From NCBI RefSeq assembly GCF_965200585.1, contig NZ_OZ241361.1: DNA of 64,000 nucleotides; one strand, written 5' to 3'. A program made the translations under genes and the position numbers. This DNA comes from Bacterioplanoides sp965200585 (lineage in GTDB: Bacteria; Pseudomonadota; Gammaproteobacteria; Pseudomonadales; Oceanobacteraceae). Positions 44,383-53,475 of the stretch are shown here, one piece after another; the stretch's first letter is position 1; each line of letters starts with the position of its first letter. The notes beneath the pieces were generated by a model. The model was not told the origin of the DNA, searched no databases, and saw nothing but the letters and a program-made list of their open reading frames with translations.

Positions 44383-45236
44383 TGATGACAAAAAAAGTAT
44401 TAATTACCGGTGCAGCATCGGGTTTAGGACGAGCACTGGCATTGCGTTTTGCCAGAGCAGGCAGTGAAATTTGTATTGCCGATATTAATGAACAGGGTGC
44501 CCAGGAAACACTGACATTGGTGCAGCAAGCGGGTGGCAATGGCTGGGTGTATCCACTTGATGTTCGTTATGAAACGCAGTGGCATGACCTGCGCGATGAG
44601 GTTATCCAGCGCTGGCAAACCATCGATGTGGTGATTAACAATGCCGGTGTTGCCACGGGTGACCGTATTGAAGCCGGTGAATGGCATTGGTGGGACTGGA
44701 TTATCGACATCAATATTAAAGGCGTGGCCTTAGGTTGTCGTACATTTACTCCCCTGATGAAACAACAACAGTCGGGTTATTTTATTAATGTCGCCTCGCT
44801 GGCCGGATTAATGAAAGCACCCGCCATGGGCTCTTATAACGTCACCAAGGCAGCGGTTGTTGCCTTATCCGAGACCTTACACTTCGAATTAAAACCCTAT
44901 GGTATTGGTACTACGGCGCTTTGCCCCGGGTTTTTCCGTACCAATCTGGATAAAGGCATGAAAACCTCTGACCCACAGATGTATAAATTTGTGGATAAAG
45001 TGTTTGAGGCGTCCGAATTAAATGCCGACGATATTGCCGATGCGGCGTTTAAAGCCATGCAGAAAAATCAGATTATCTGTAATCCACATCCAACCGGACG
45101 GCGGGCATATTTTATTAAAAAATATCTGCCGTGGTTATTCCGCATACAAATGGATAAATTTTCGTTAGCGTTAAAAAATCGTGACCCGAATCTGAAAACA
45201 CAATTGCAGCAGGATGCCGAAGCAGGTGTGAAATGA
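44382..45236 (+). CDS. Short-chain dehydrogenase/reductase
   Basis: An SDR of 284 aa with the NAD(P) loop TGAASGLGRALAL, the NNAG motif in VVINNAGVATG, and catalytic Ser (NVASLAGL) and YNVTK. The C-terminal ~60 residues after the core are basic and amphipathic, as in SDRs that act on acyl-CoA or sterol-like substrates near the membrane. Two adjacent ATGs (44382, 44385) could start it. It overlaps both neighbours (TAATG and ATGA), so the operon is tightly coupled. Confidence 0.93.
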   Translation: MMTKKVLITGAASGLGRALALRFARAGSEICIADINEQGAQETLTLVQQAGGNGWVYPLDVRYETQWHDLRDEVIQRWQTIDVVINNAGVATGDRIEAGEWHWWDWIIDINIKGVALGCRTFTPLMKQQQSGYFINVASLAGLMKAPAMGSYNVTKAAVVALSETLHFELKPYGIGTTALCPGFFRTNLDKGMKTSDPQMYKFVDKVFEASELNADDIADAAFKAMQKNQIICNPHPTGRRAYFIKKYLPWLFRIQMDKFSLALKNRDPNLKTQLQQDAEAGVK

Positions 45237-46327
45237 GCGAACAGTTTATTGACCAACCCAAAGCGTTACGCAGCAGTGATGCGTTTGATATTGCTGCGGT
45301 GCATCATTGGTTAAATGCACAAGGCCTGAATCTGGGTGATGCCTTACCTGAGGTACAACAATTTTCAGGAGGTGCATCCAACCTTACCTATCAGCTTAGT
45401 TATGCCAAAGGAGACGATGGTAAAAAGCAACAATATATTCTGCGTCGCCCACCGGCGGGTCATAAAGCCGCCAGTGCACATGATATGAAACGTGAATACA
45501 CAGTGATGGCACGACTGAAACCGGTTTATCCGTTTGTACCGGATATGCTGGCCTTTTGTGATGATCATAGTGTAATTGGCTGTGACTTTTACGTGATGGA
45601 AAAATTAGTTGGCATCATCCCCCGCGGTAATCTGCCCAAAGGTATGAGGCTGGAAAAGTCTCAGGCACATGATTTATGTGTGTCGGTGGTGGATAAACTG
45701 ATCGACCTGCACAGTGTTGATTATCAGGCGGCGGGTCTGGATGATCTGGGTAAAGGGCAGGGCTATGTTCAGCGCCAGGTTGAAGGCTGGAGCAAGCGTT
45801 ATGTCAAAGCCAAAACCTGGAATGTTCCCGGCTTTAATAAAACCATGTCGTGGTTAGCCAAACATCAGCCGAATGATGTAAAAACCTGCATTATTCACAA
45901 CGACTACCGTATGGATAATGTGGTGCTGAATCCGGATCAACCCGGCGATATTATCGGGGTTCTGGATTGGGAAATGGCAACGCTGGGAGATCCGTTAATG
46001 GACCTTGGTGGAGCATTAGCCTACTGGGTGCAGGCCGATGATGATTTTGTCATGCGCTCTCTGCGTCGACAACCCAGTCATTTACCAGGTATGTTGAGCC
46101 GTGATGAGATTGTTGATTATTACTGCCAGAAAATGAATCTGGATAAATCGTTATGGCCGTTTTATGAAGTCTTCGGACTGTTCCGTTTGGCTGTGATTGT
46201 GCAGCAAATTTATTATCGTTATCACCATAAACAAACTGATAATCCGGCGTTTAAAAATTTCTGGCTGGTGGTGCATTACCTGAACTGGCGCTGCAAAAAA
46301 ATTATTAAAAAAAGCGGTTTAAAATAA
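45233..46327 (+). CDS. APH-family acyl-CoA kinase (ACAD10/11 kinase-domain type)
   Basis: An aminoglycoside-phosphotransferase-fold kinase of 364 aa. FSGGASNLTYQL is the nucleotide loop, IIHNDYRMDNVVL the catalytic loop (HxDxxxxN form) and GVLDWEMATLGDPLMDLG the metal-binding DxD segment. This wording matches the kinase half of human ACAD10/11 and bacterial LvaA, which phosphorylate 4-hydroxyacyl-CoA, not antibiotics. It overlaps the SDR gene by 4 bases and is one base from the phosphatase gene. Confidence 0.93.
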   Translation: MSEQFIDQPKALRSSDAFDIAAVHHWLNAQGLNLGDALPEVQQFSGGASNLTYQLSYAKGDDGKKQQYILRRPPAGHKAASAHDMKREYTVMARLKPVYPFVPDMLAFCDDHSVIGCDFYVMEKLVGIIPRGNLPKGMRLEKSQAHDLCVSVVDKLIDLHSVDYQAAGLDDLGKGQGYVQRQVEGWSKRYVKAKTWNVPGFNKTMSWLAKHQPNDVKTCIIHNDYRMDNVVLNPDQPGDIIGVLDWEMATLGDPLMDLGGALAYWVQADDDFVMRSLRRQPSHLPGMLSRDEIVDYYCQKMNLDKSLWPFYEVFGLFRLAVIVQQIYYRYHHKQTDNPAFKNFWLVVHYLNWRCKKIIKKSGLK

Positions 46328-46328
46328 C

Positions 46329-47018
46329 ATGGCCAGTATTTATTTGGTTCGTCATGGGCAAGCTAGCTTCGGTAAGCTGAATTACGATCAGTTATCGGAA
46401 CTGGGCTGGCAGCAAAGTGAGCTGGTGGGGCAGGCGCTGTTGGCGCGTGGTATTACTCCGGCTTGTGTAGTACATGGTGCTATGGTGCGTCATGAAGAAA
46501 CGCTGAAAGGCGCTCAGAAGCATTGGCACTCGGCTGCATCGGTTGTTGAAATGCCCGGTTTTAATGAATTCGATTCCGACGATGTGGTGGCTTGTGCATT
46601 CCCGGAATTTCAGGATAAAGCAAACTTTGGCCGTTGGTTACAACAGCAGGATAATCGTCGTAAAGCCTTTCAGCAGGTATTTGCTCAGGCCATTGAACGC
46701 TGGATCTCAGGCCAACATCAGGATTACCAGGAGTCCTGGCAAAGCTTTACCACTCGTTGTAATCAGGCACTGGACGATTTAATTCAACAACTGGAAGGGC
46801 AGGATGCTGTGGTATTTACCTCCGGTGGCCCTATTACTGCCATTGCTCAACACTGCCTGGCATTAAATAATGCCAAGGCCTTTGAATTAAACTGGACATT
46901 ATTAAACGCAGGCATCAGCCAGATTTTATACAGCCGTTCGGGTAAGAAAAGCCTGGCCAGTTGTAATGAACATCACCACCTGGCGGCGGCAGGGTCATCA
47001 TTTGTGACCTATCGCTAA
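46329..47018 (+). CDS. Histidine phosphatase family protein
   Basis: The phosphoacceptor His lies in YLVRHGQASFG at residues 5-15, and the second catalytic region VVFTSGGPITAIAQ occupies the usual place, though with a Ser-Gly-Gly where many members have SHG. GAMVRHEETL carries another conserved Arg. It is one base after the kinase gene and may clear the phosphorylated intermediate or recycle CoA esters (inference). Confidence 0.9.
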   Translation: MASIYLVRHGQASFGKLNYDQLSELGWQQSELVGQALLARGITPACVVHGAMVRHEETLKGAQKHWHSAASVVEMPGFNEFDSDDVVACAFPEFQDKANFGRWLQQQDNRRKAFQQVFAQAIERWISGQHQDYQESWQSFTTRCNQALDDLIQQLEGQDAVVFTSGGPITAIAQHCLALNNAKAFELNWTLLNAGISQILYSRSGKKSLASCNEHHHLAAAGSSFVTYR

Positions 47019-47050
47019 TCCCATATCCATTAAAAATAAGGATAAATAGT

Positions 47051-47821
47051 ATGAATCCTCAAGAGTTATTTTCGGTTGCCGGTCGTGTGGCTTTGGTAAC
47101 GGGTGCCAGTCGTGGTATTGGCGAAGGCATTGCCAAATTATTAGCCGCAGCCGGAGCTCATGTGATTGTTTCCAGCCGTAAAATTGATGGCTGCCAGCGG
47201 GTTGCGGACGAAATTAAAGAAGCCGGTGGCAGTGCCGAAGCCTTAGCCTGCCATATTGGTGAAATGGAGCAGGTGGAAGCCTGTTTTAAAGTCATTGAAG
47301 AGCGACATGGCAAGCTGGATATTCTGGTGAATAACGCCGCCGCTAACCCGTATTTTGGTCATGTGCTGGATACTGACTTAGGCGCATTCCAGAAAACGGT
47401 GGATGTAAATATTCGCGGTTATTTCTTTATGTCGTCATTAGGTGGCAAGCTGATGAAGAAAAATGGGGGTGGCAGCATTATTAATGTGGCGTCAGTCAAT
47501 GGCGTGGTGCCGGGGGATTTTCAGGGTATTTATTCCATCACTAAATCCGCGGTGATTTCGATGACCAAAACCTTTGCCAAAGAATGTGCGCAAATGGGCA
47601 TTCGCGTGAACGCGTTATTACCCGGTTTAACCGATACCAAGTTTGCTTCCGCGTTAACTACCAATGACGCGATCCTGAAACAAGCGATGCTGCATATCCC
47701 GATGAAACGTATGGCGATGCCAGAAGAAATGGCAGGCACTGTACTGTATCTGGCTTCCGCTGCGTCCAGCTATACCACCGGCACCACAATCAATGTCGAT
47801 GGTGGTTATTTATTGGTGTAG
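47051..47821 (+). CDS. Short-chain dehydrogenase/reductase (FabG-like)
   Basis: A complete 256-aa SDR: GASRGIGEGIAKLLAAAGA (cofactor loop), NNAAANPYFG, catalytic Ser in NVASVNGV, YSITK (Tyr/Lys), and the C-terminal TTGTTINVDGGYLLV of acyl-type members. It probably oxidises the 3- or 4-hydroxyacyl intermediate of the operon's pathway (inference). A strong terminator follows. Confidence 0.94.
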   Translation: MNPQELFSVAGRVALVTGASRGIGEGIAKLLAAAGAHVIVSSRKIDGCQRVADEIKEAGGSAEALACHIGEMEQVEACFKVIEERHGKLDILVNNAAANPYFGHVLDTDLGAFQKTVDVNIRGYFFMSSLGGKLMKKNGGGSIINVASVNGVVPGDFQGIYSITKSAVISMTKTFAKECAQMGIRVNALLPGLTDTKFASALTTNDAILKQAMLHIPMKRMAMPEEMAGTVLYLASAASSYTTGTTINVDGGYLLV

Positions 47822-47847
47822 AGCCTGTTATATTCAACAGCACCTCG

Positions 47848-47876
47848 AAAAGCTCAGGAACTCCCTGAGCTTTTTT
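47848..47876 (+). terminator. Rho-independent terminator of the acyl-CoA dehydrogenase operon
   Basis: AGCTCAGG / CCTGAGCT stem (47851-47858, 47864-47871), five-base loop, flanked by an A-run and a T-run. Confidence 0.92.
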
Positions 47877-47921
47877 ATGGAACTTTTCTATAAACAGAAC
47901 ACAATAAAATCAGGAGCTGTT

Positions 47922-48971
47922 ATGTGGAAGTTGTTTATTGTCCTTATTATTGTGATTGCTGGTGCAATTGCTTATCCCTCGCCAATTGATTCCAAAGCCT
48001 TTCAGCCGTCGCGGCCGTTAGCCATGAATGGTGTGTTAGCGCCCAATGATGCACTGCAGGTTACTCAGCTCACCAGCTTACCTGCGGGCAGTCGCGGCGG
48101 TGAAGATATTGCCGTGGATACCCTGAAGTGTGTGTATACCGGGGTTGAAAATGGCGATATTTTACGCAAATGCCCCTACAGTGATTGGGAAGTGTTGGCC
48201 AATACCGGCGGTCGGCCATTGGGTCTGGCATTTGATCAGGAACAGAACCTGATTATTGCCGACGGTGAAAAAGGGCTGTTAAAACTCACGCCCAAACAGA
48301 ATTTAACCACACTGGTGGATCAGTACCAGGGCCAACGATTAGGCGTTGTTGATGATGTTGATATCGCCGCCGATGGCACGATTTATTTCAGCGATGCCAG
48401 TGCGCTGTTTTCTCTGAAAGATCACTTTTTTGATGGCTTAAATGCCGACCCTTCTGGTCGTTTATTTGCTTATGACCCGGCCAATAACAGCCTGAAATTA
48501 CTGGCGAATGATTTATTTTTTGCCAATGGTGTAGCGGTTGCTAACAACCAACAGTTTGTTCTGGTTAACGAAACCTTTGCTTATCGTATCAGTCGGGTAT
48601 GGATTGGCGGAGAAAAAGCCGGACAAAAAGATATTTTTCTGGATAAATTACCGGGCTTTCCGGATGGCATTGCAACCGATGCTGATGGCTCTTTCTGGTT
48701 AGCTATTTTTGCCCCTCGAAGCCAGTTGATTGATAAAATTCAGCCACTGCCCTGGGTTAAAAATCAATTAGCCAAATTACCCCACGATCTGGCTCCTGTT
48801 CCACCGGCCTATGGTTTGGTAATTCAGTTAAGTTCAGAGGGAAAAATCCTGCACAGCCTGCATGATCAGGCTGCGGTTGCGATTGGTGAAATTACGTCGG
48901 TTCAGCCGGAAGAGGAAGGACTGTATCTGGGAACATTAAATGGCCCGGCAATTGGCAACCTGGCTTTTTAA
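47922..48971 (+). CDS. SMP-30/gluconolactonase-type beta-propeller protein
   Basis: The 349-aa protein has an N-terminal hydrophobic signal/anchor (LFIVLIIVIAGAIAYP) followed by a six-bladed propeller with the calcium-site wording of the SMP-30/strictosidine-synthase/paraoxonase group (GRPLGLAFDQEQNLIIADG, VDDVDIAADGTIYFSDAS, FANGVAVA, PGFPDGIATDADGSFWLA). Lactone hydrolysis in the periplasm is likely, which fits a hydroxyacid pathway because 4-hydroxyacids form lactones (inference). The start at 47922 has AGGAG upstream. It is separated from the operon before it by a terminator. Confidence 0.88.
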   Translation: MWKLFIVLIIVIAGAIAYPSPIDSKAFQPSRPLAMNGVLAPNDALQVTQLTSLPAGSRGGEDIAVDTLKCVYTGVENGDILRKCPYSDWEVLANTGGRPLGLAFDQEQNLIIADGEKGLLKLTPKQNLTTLVDQYQGQRLGVVDDVDIAADGTIYFSDASALFSLKDHFFDGLNADPSGRLFAYDPANNSLKLLANDLFFANGVAVANNQQFVLVNETFAYRISRVWIGGEKAGQKDIFLDKLPGFPDGIATDADGSFWLAIFAPRSQLIDKIQPLPWVKNQLAKLPHDLAPVPPAYGLVIQLSSEGKILHSLHDQAAVAIGEITSVQPEEEGLYLGTLNGPAIGNLAF

Positions 48972-49010
48972 TGGCTACATAAGTCTTTGAATAGCTGAAG
49001 CCGCGAAATA

Positions 49011-49050
49011 AAAAACGCACGATAAACCCAGTTTATCGTGCGTTTTTCTT
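49011..49050. terminator. Bidirectional terminator
   Basis: A 17-bp perfect stem, AAAAACGCACGATAAAC (49011-49027) and GTTTATCGTGCGTTTTT (49031-49047) with loop CCA, between the convergent SMP-30 and subtilase genes; T-runs on both strands. Confidence 0.93.
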
Positions 49051-49068
49051 TTTTATACTAATGTGACG

Positions 49069-51807
49069 TTAACGCGCCAATACTTTTCCCGTTATCTCAA
49101 CCCGTCTAGGGTCGAGCGTTTTTTCTTCTGACTGACCTGATAGACCTGTGGCGGACGCCTCTCCACCGGAAGCAACCTGAACCGGGATATCGATGCCGGT
49201 CACATTGCTATTGTCAATTACCACGATCTGCGGCGCACCCAGAATCGGGTAGGCACCACAGGTTTCGGCTGAATCGCACACCAGGTTGTCAGCATCAATA
49301 TCCGAGCCTGCCAGAACCCGATAGCGACCGGGTGCCAGTCCGGGTGCCTGATAGCGGCCATCGGGTTGTGCTGCAATACTGCCAACCTGCTGGTTAGTAT
49401 CGGCATTAAATAATAAAACATAGTGCTGCGTGATCTGCCCACCGCTGGAGGTGTTGACGTTCAGCGCCAGTGCAACATTGATGATCAGGTCAGCCGGTGA
49501 ACTGCTGTCGCTGACGACCGGGCTCAAGCGAATAGTGGCCGGATAAATACCATCTGCCAGGCCTGTGGTATCAACAGTAGCGGTATAAGTGCCTAAACCA
49601 TTGCCGTTGTCTGTGGTCAGTGCAACCGACAACCAGGTTGCGTTGTCTGATGGTGTGATACCGGTTAAGGCCGTGCCTCCTGCATTGGTGACAGTAAAGG
49701 TTTGGTTGCCAGAGGCTGCAAAGGTCAGTGCCGATGGTGACGACTGCAGCAATACCGGTAATGGTGGTGGGTTGCCGCCATTAGCCAGGCTGCGTGCCTC
49801 CAGTACTGCTTTAAAGGCATCGATTTCACCGTGACCAAAGGAGTCATCACGACCATTGACGCCGCGGTCGTTGGTTAACCGGCCACTGCTGAGCAGTGAA
49901 TCAAACAAGGCTGGTGTTAAAGCCGGGTATACCGATTTCATCAGCGCAATCACTCCGGCAACATGAGGAGAGGCCATGGACGTTCCCTGCAGAAAACTGA
50001 AGGCGCTCTGGCGTTGACCACTCTGATCATCCACTAAGGTACTGGCAACACCGTCCGGGCGACCATCCGCTGTGACATCAACCCGCAGATTACCGCCGGG
50101 GGCGGCAACGTCGATGGTGCTGCCGAAGTTGGAGTAGGGTGCCAGTGCCTGGCTGGCATCCGTGGCACTGACCGAAATCACGCCGTCATAAGCAGCCGGA
50201 TAGCTCGGTACCGAAGTCGATTCATTACCGGCGGCGGCAACAATAATCATACCGCTGTCACGTACTGCCTGATAAACCTGTTGTTCTGCCTGAGAGAACC
50301 CCGGGCCACCTAATGACAAGTTCGCAATCTGGGCTTTCTGGGCTGGCAGAGTACCGCTGCTGTTGCTCAGCCCGGCGGCATAGCGCAAGCCCTGAATAAT
50401 ATCGGAGGATAAACCACCTTGTTGCCCCAGCACCCGGATCGGCATGATCTGAGCGCCCCAACTGACCCCGGAAACACCAATGCCATTATTGGAGGCGGCC
50501 GCAATCGTGCCCGCAACGTGGGTACCATGCCACGAGCTTTGGCCGCGTAATGGGCTATCACCCGGGTCGTCCGGGTTGCTGTCGATGCCGTTATTATCCC
50601 GGGCGTTGGCAGCATCGGAAATAAAGTCATAGCCCGCGACCAGCTTAGAAGATAAATCGCTGTGGTTGAGAAAAACTCCGGTATCGAGCACGGCAACAAT
50701 CACGTTATTTTCTTCACCGGTAGAGATATCCCAAGCCTGAGGCAAGTTAATCGCCGGGTAATGCCATTGCAGGCTGTACAGTGGGTCGTTCGGAACTCGC
50801 TGGGCATAGCGAATAAAGTTTGGCTCGGCATAACGAACACCGCTCTGCTGCGCCATGCGTTTTATATCAATCAGAGTCTGGCGGCGCTCATACAAGGATT
50901 CATTGTAGGTTTTTAACGGATCTTGTTGAGTACTTGCTGACAGGGTCGTTTGCAAGCGGGCCTGTGTCGTGGTGGTGTTCAGATCCATCACAACCGGCCA
51001 TTCTGTGCCTTCGCCACTTGCCAGCTGTTGCCGTGTCATACCAAAAGCACTGGCAGCGGGTTGAGTGTCATAAGCAACCAGCGCCTGACCCGGGACAAAG
51101 TCGCTGAAACGACTGCTCTGTGAGGTTGGCTGACTGATGGTTAAAACATATTTTGAGGCGCCTGAAAACGCAAATACATTAATCAGGTACTCGCCATCCT
51201 GTGGAACCGTAATGGTTTCTTCAGGTTGCAGGCGATTGTTTGGGTCAAAACCAATCAGGCCGCTGGAGCAGCTTTTACTACCATTACCGTCGACCTGACA
51301 GTCAGGGTTGATTGGCAGTAAAAACAGATCAAGGTCGTCGTTGTCATCGAGCAGAGAAGTTGAAGCGATATCGACCACCTGCAGGCGTATCACCTGGCCC
51401 TGAAGTAATGACACCCGGTAATAATCATCGCTATCGGCGGTGTCGGTAAAACGCTCAATATTGGCGTTACCACCGGTTCCCCGGGCTGAGGCAAAGCCCT
51501 GAACCGTGGCAACATTGGGCAGGGGCTGTGCAACGACCGGGGAGCTGTTGCTGGTGTGCGGCGCAAAAATATCATTAATATCACTGTCAACAAAAGTCTG
51601 TGCCGGAACTGAAATCTGCCCGCTGATACTGAATCTTACATTGGGGTCTGGCTGCGGTTGTGGCTGCGGTTGCGGTTGTGGCTGCGGCGCCCCTGGTATT
51701 TCAAACAAAGAATCACCCGAAGAAGAGCCTCCACCTCCGCCACCACAGGCTGATAATAACAGCAGGGCGCTGGTGAACAGGACAGTACGTGCTTGAAAAT
51801 CAGCCAT
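49069..51807 (-). CDS. S8 family (subtilisin-like) serine protease lipoprotein
   Basis: A 912-aa surface or periplasmic protease. The signal peptide ends LLLLSAC at a lipobox (Cys 21), followed by Gly/Ser and a (PQ)n spacer. Residues ~110-225 read as a PPC-type beta domain (DTADSDDYYRV, DDLDLFLL). The catalytic triad is D375 (VAVLDTG), H427 (HGTHVAG) and S610 (GTSMASPHVAG), with N528 as the oxyanion Asn. After it come a BACON-like beta domain (~residues 690-785) and a carboxypeptidase-regulatory-like domain. The region before residue 360 also contains a short pro-segment that is probably removed. Transcribed alone. Confidence 0.93.
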   Translation of the reverse strand: MADFQARTVLFTSALLLLSACGGGGGGSSSGDSLFEIPGAPQPQPQPQPQPQPDPNVRFSISGQISVPAQTFVDSDINDIFAPHTSNSSPVVAQPLPNVATVQGFASARGTGGNANIERFTDTADSDDYYRVSLLQGQVIRLQVVDIASTSLLDDNDDLDLFLLPINPDCQVDGNGSKSCSSGLIGFDPNNRLQPEETITVPQDGEYLINVFAFSGASKYVLTISQPTSQSSRFSDFVPGQALVAYDTQPAASAFGMTRQQLASGEGTEWPVVMDLNTTTTQARLQTTLSASTQQDPLKTYNESLYERRQTLIDIKRMAQQSGVRYAEPNFIRYAQRVPNDPLYSLQWHYPAINLPQAWDISTGEENNVIVAVLDTGVFLNHSDLSSKLVAGYDFISDAANARDNNGIDSNPDDPGDSPLRGQSSWHGTHVAGTIAAASNNGIGVSGVSWGAQIMPIRVLGQQGGLSSDIIQGLRYAAGLSNSSGTLPAQKAQIANLSLGGPGFSQAEQQVYQAVRDSGMIIVAAAGNESTSVPSYPAAYDGVISVSATDASQALAPYSNFGSTIDVAAPGGNLRVDVTADGRPDGVASTLVDDQSGQRQSAFSFLQGTSMASPHVAGVIALMKSVYPALTPALFDSLLSSGRLTNDRGVNGRDDSFGHGEIDAFKAVLEARSLANGGNPPPLPVLLQSSPSALTFAASGNQTFTVTNAGGTALTGITPSDNATWLSVALTTDNGNGLGTYTATVDTTGLADGIYPATIRLSPVVSDSSSPADLIINVALALNVNTSSGGQITQHYVLLFNADTNQQVGSIAAQPDGRYQAPGLAPGRYRVLAGSDIDADNLVCDSAETCGAYPILGAPQIVVIDNSNVTGIDIPVQVASGGEASATGLSGQSEEKTLDPRRVEITGKVLAR

Positions 51808-51967
51808 AGCGGTTTCCTGAATAAAAAATAATGAATAAGTGATCTGACTGCTCAGATAAGAAAAAAGTTTAATCTGTTGAGTATAACCCTATGGCACCCA
51901 TGATGACTGGCTTAGTCTCAGGGTTAACGAGAGTTTTATCTCATTCTGATGACCGCAAGGATTGCCT

Positions 51968-52834
51968 ATGTCACTCGCCCGAATTCATACCCGTGCTCAG
52001 CTGGGCATTGATGCTCCCCGTGTGTATGTGGAAGTGCACCTGTCCAGCGGATTACCTTCTCTGAGTTTAGTGGGATTACCAGAAACTGCTGTTAAAGAAA
52101 GTAAAGATCGGGTGCGTTCCGCCATTCTTAACAGTGGCTTTGAATTCCCAGCCAAGCGCATCACCATTAATCTGGCTCCGGCCGACTTACCCAAAGACGG
52201 TGGTCGTTATGATCTGGCGATTGCGCTGGGGATTCTGGTCGCTTCTGAGCAGGTGTCTGAAAAACGTTTAGAAGGTCATGAATTTATTGGCGAGCTGGCG
52301 TTAAACGGTGAATTGCAGCCGATTCCCGGGGTGCTACCCGCGGCGTTGCAGACAGCCAAAGCGGAACAACGCCTGGTGCTGCCCGAATCCAATGCCGAAG
52401 AAGCGGCGTTATGCACCAGTGGCCAGTTTTATGCGGCCAGTTCTTTACTGGAGGTGACGGCCTATTTACAGGGGCAGGACAGCCTGCGCGATATTGTGCC
52501 GATTGATGCCGCCCATATCGAAAAAAATCCACTGATGCCGGATTTACTTGATGTCCGTGGCCAGCCACAGGCCAAACGGGCGCTGGAGATCGCTGCCGCG
52601 GGGCAACATAACCTGCTGTTTATTGGCCCGCCCGGTACCGGCAAAACCATGTTAGCCAGCCGTTTGCCGGGCATTATGCCGCCGATGTCAGAAGAAGAAG
52701 CGCTGGTATCGGCCTCAATTTATTCGATTTCTAATCAGCAGCATGACTGGCAAAAACAATGGCGTGTGCGGCCTTTCCGCTCGCCACACCATACGGCTTC
52801 TGGTGTGGCACTAGTGGGCGGTTGTAAGTTCTAG
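51968..52834 (+). pseudogene. comM: Mg-chelatase-like ATPase YifB/ComM, 5' half only (interrupted by an island)
   Basis: ComM (YifB) is a hexameric helicase that extends branch migration in natural transformation. The first 285 or so residues are intact: the Lon-like fold, Walker A GPPGTGKT at 220-227, and RPFRSPHHTASGVALVGG. In complete proteins this continues GGSxPxPGE...; here it changes to CKF and stops, giving 288 aa instead of ~500. The break lies right after GCGGT at 52818-52822. The 3' half is not in the window, so it must lie beyond the island. The start ATG at 51968 has AAGGA six bases upstream. Confidence 0.95.
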
Positions 52835-52854
52835 TGATATATGAAAATGACTAG
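52823..52854 (+). mobile_element. Left terminus of the comM-inserted island (direct-repeat copy 1)
   Basis: The first base that no longer fits comM is T52823. The 32 bases TGTAAG...ATGACTAG recur at 61823-61854 with 27 identities, and weaker similarity continues for ~40 bases. The element begins TGT, as Tn7-superfamily transposon ends do, and follows GCGGT. Confidence 0.75.
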
Positions 52855-52857
52855 AGA

Positions 52858-52970
52858 AAATTGATAGTTTCTGTCTTTAATTGATAACGAATGATTTCAT
52901 TGGTTATTGATTTTCAACTGTATGTATCTAGGTAGGCTGATACTCGAAATGCAGATCAATTGATAGTTTT
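52858..52970 (+). repeat. Short repeats next to the island terminus
   Basis: ATTGATA-type repeats occur four times: AATTGATAGTTT at 52859, AATTGATAACGA at 52879, ATTGATTTTCA at 52906 and AATTGATAGTTTT at 52958. Repeated short sites inside an element's end are typical of transposase (TnsB-like) or recombinase binding. The rest of the gap to 53474 holds no supported gene apart from the hip operators. Confidence 0.5.
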
Positions 52971-53309
52971 AGAAGCAAATTTATTGTTTACGTAAGTAAC
53001 ACTTCAGCAGTGTAGTAGCTGGCAAGTTTCAGTTCAGGCATAGATTCGAATCTTTTCCCTCCGCCGCTCTGGTCGTGGCTTTTCCTTTTCTTATGCTGTT
53101 GCAGCAACTTCTGTTCCTTCGTGCATATCGCTAGAACGCACTGAAATAAGTGCTTCTAAATTGAGAGCATTCAAGAAAACTGTATTGCGCTAGATTTTGT
53201 ATCTGTATCGCCATATCTCGAGTTCACAAAAGCTTTGAGTGCTCGCAATGGGTGGTAAGTTAATTTTAGATCTGTGTATTGCGATGGGCTTCAATCCAGG
53301 AGGTATATT

Positions 53310-53475
53310 AAGGGTAATATAGTGCTTCTTGTACTTGCTTTTGCTAGATAAGAGGTATTTTATATCCCTTTATGCTATTTGTAGGTTGTGCTATAGAGAA
53401 TCGTGATGTTTAATGTCTTTCAAGGGGTATTATGTTGCCCTTAAGGCTCATCTTATAATCGCAAGGGGTAATATA
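53310..53475 (+). promoter_or_regulatory. hipBA promoter with probable HipB operators
   Basis: TATAAT at 53454-53459 is a good -10 for a transcript starting ~10 bases before the hipB ATG. Three copies of an AAGGG(G)TAATATA-like sequence surround it: 53310-53321, 53422-53433 (with GCCCTT as an inverted half just after) and 53463-53475. They are probably bound by the HipB-like protein for autorepression. The -35 is weak. Confidence 0.6.

Noticed and set aside
45233..46327. Antibiotic (aminoglycoside) resistance gene
   Set aside because: The APH fold is of the acyl-CoA kinase type and sits in a catabolic operon with an acyl-CoA dehydrogenase.
51649..51690. Pro-Gln codon repeat of the subtilase as a slippage switch
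   Set aside because: The unit length is a multiple of three, so slippage would change only the spacer length.
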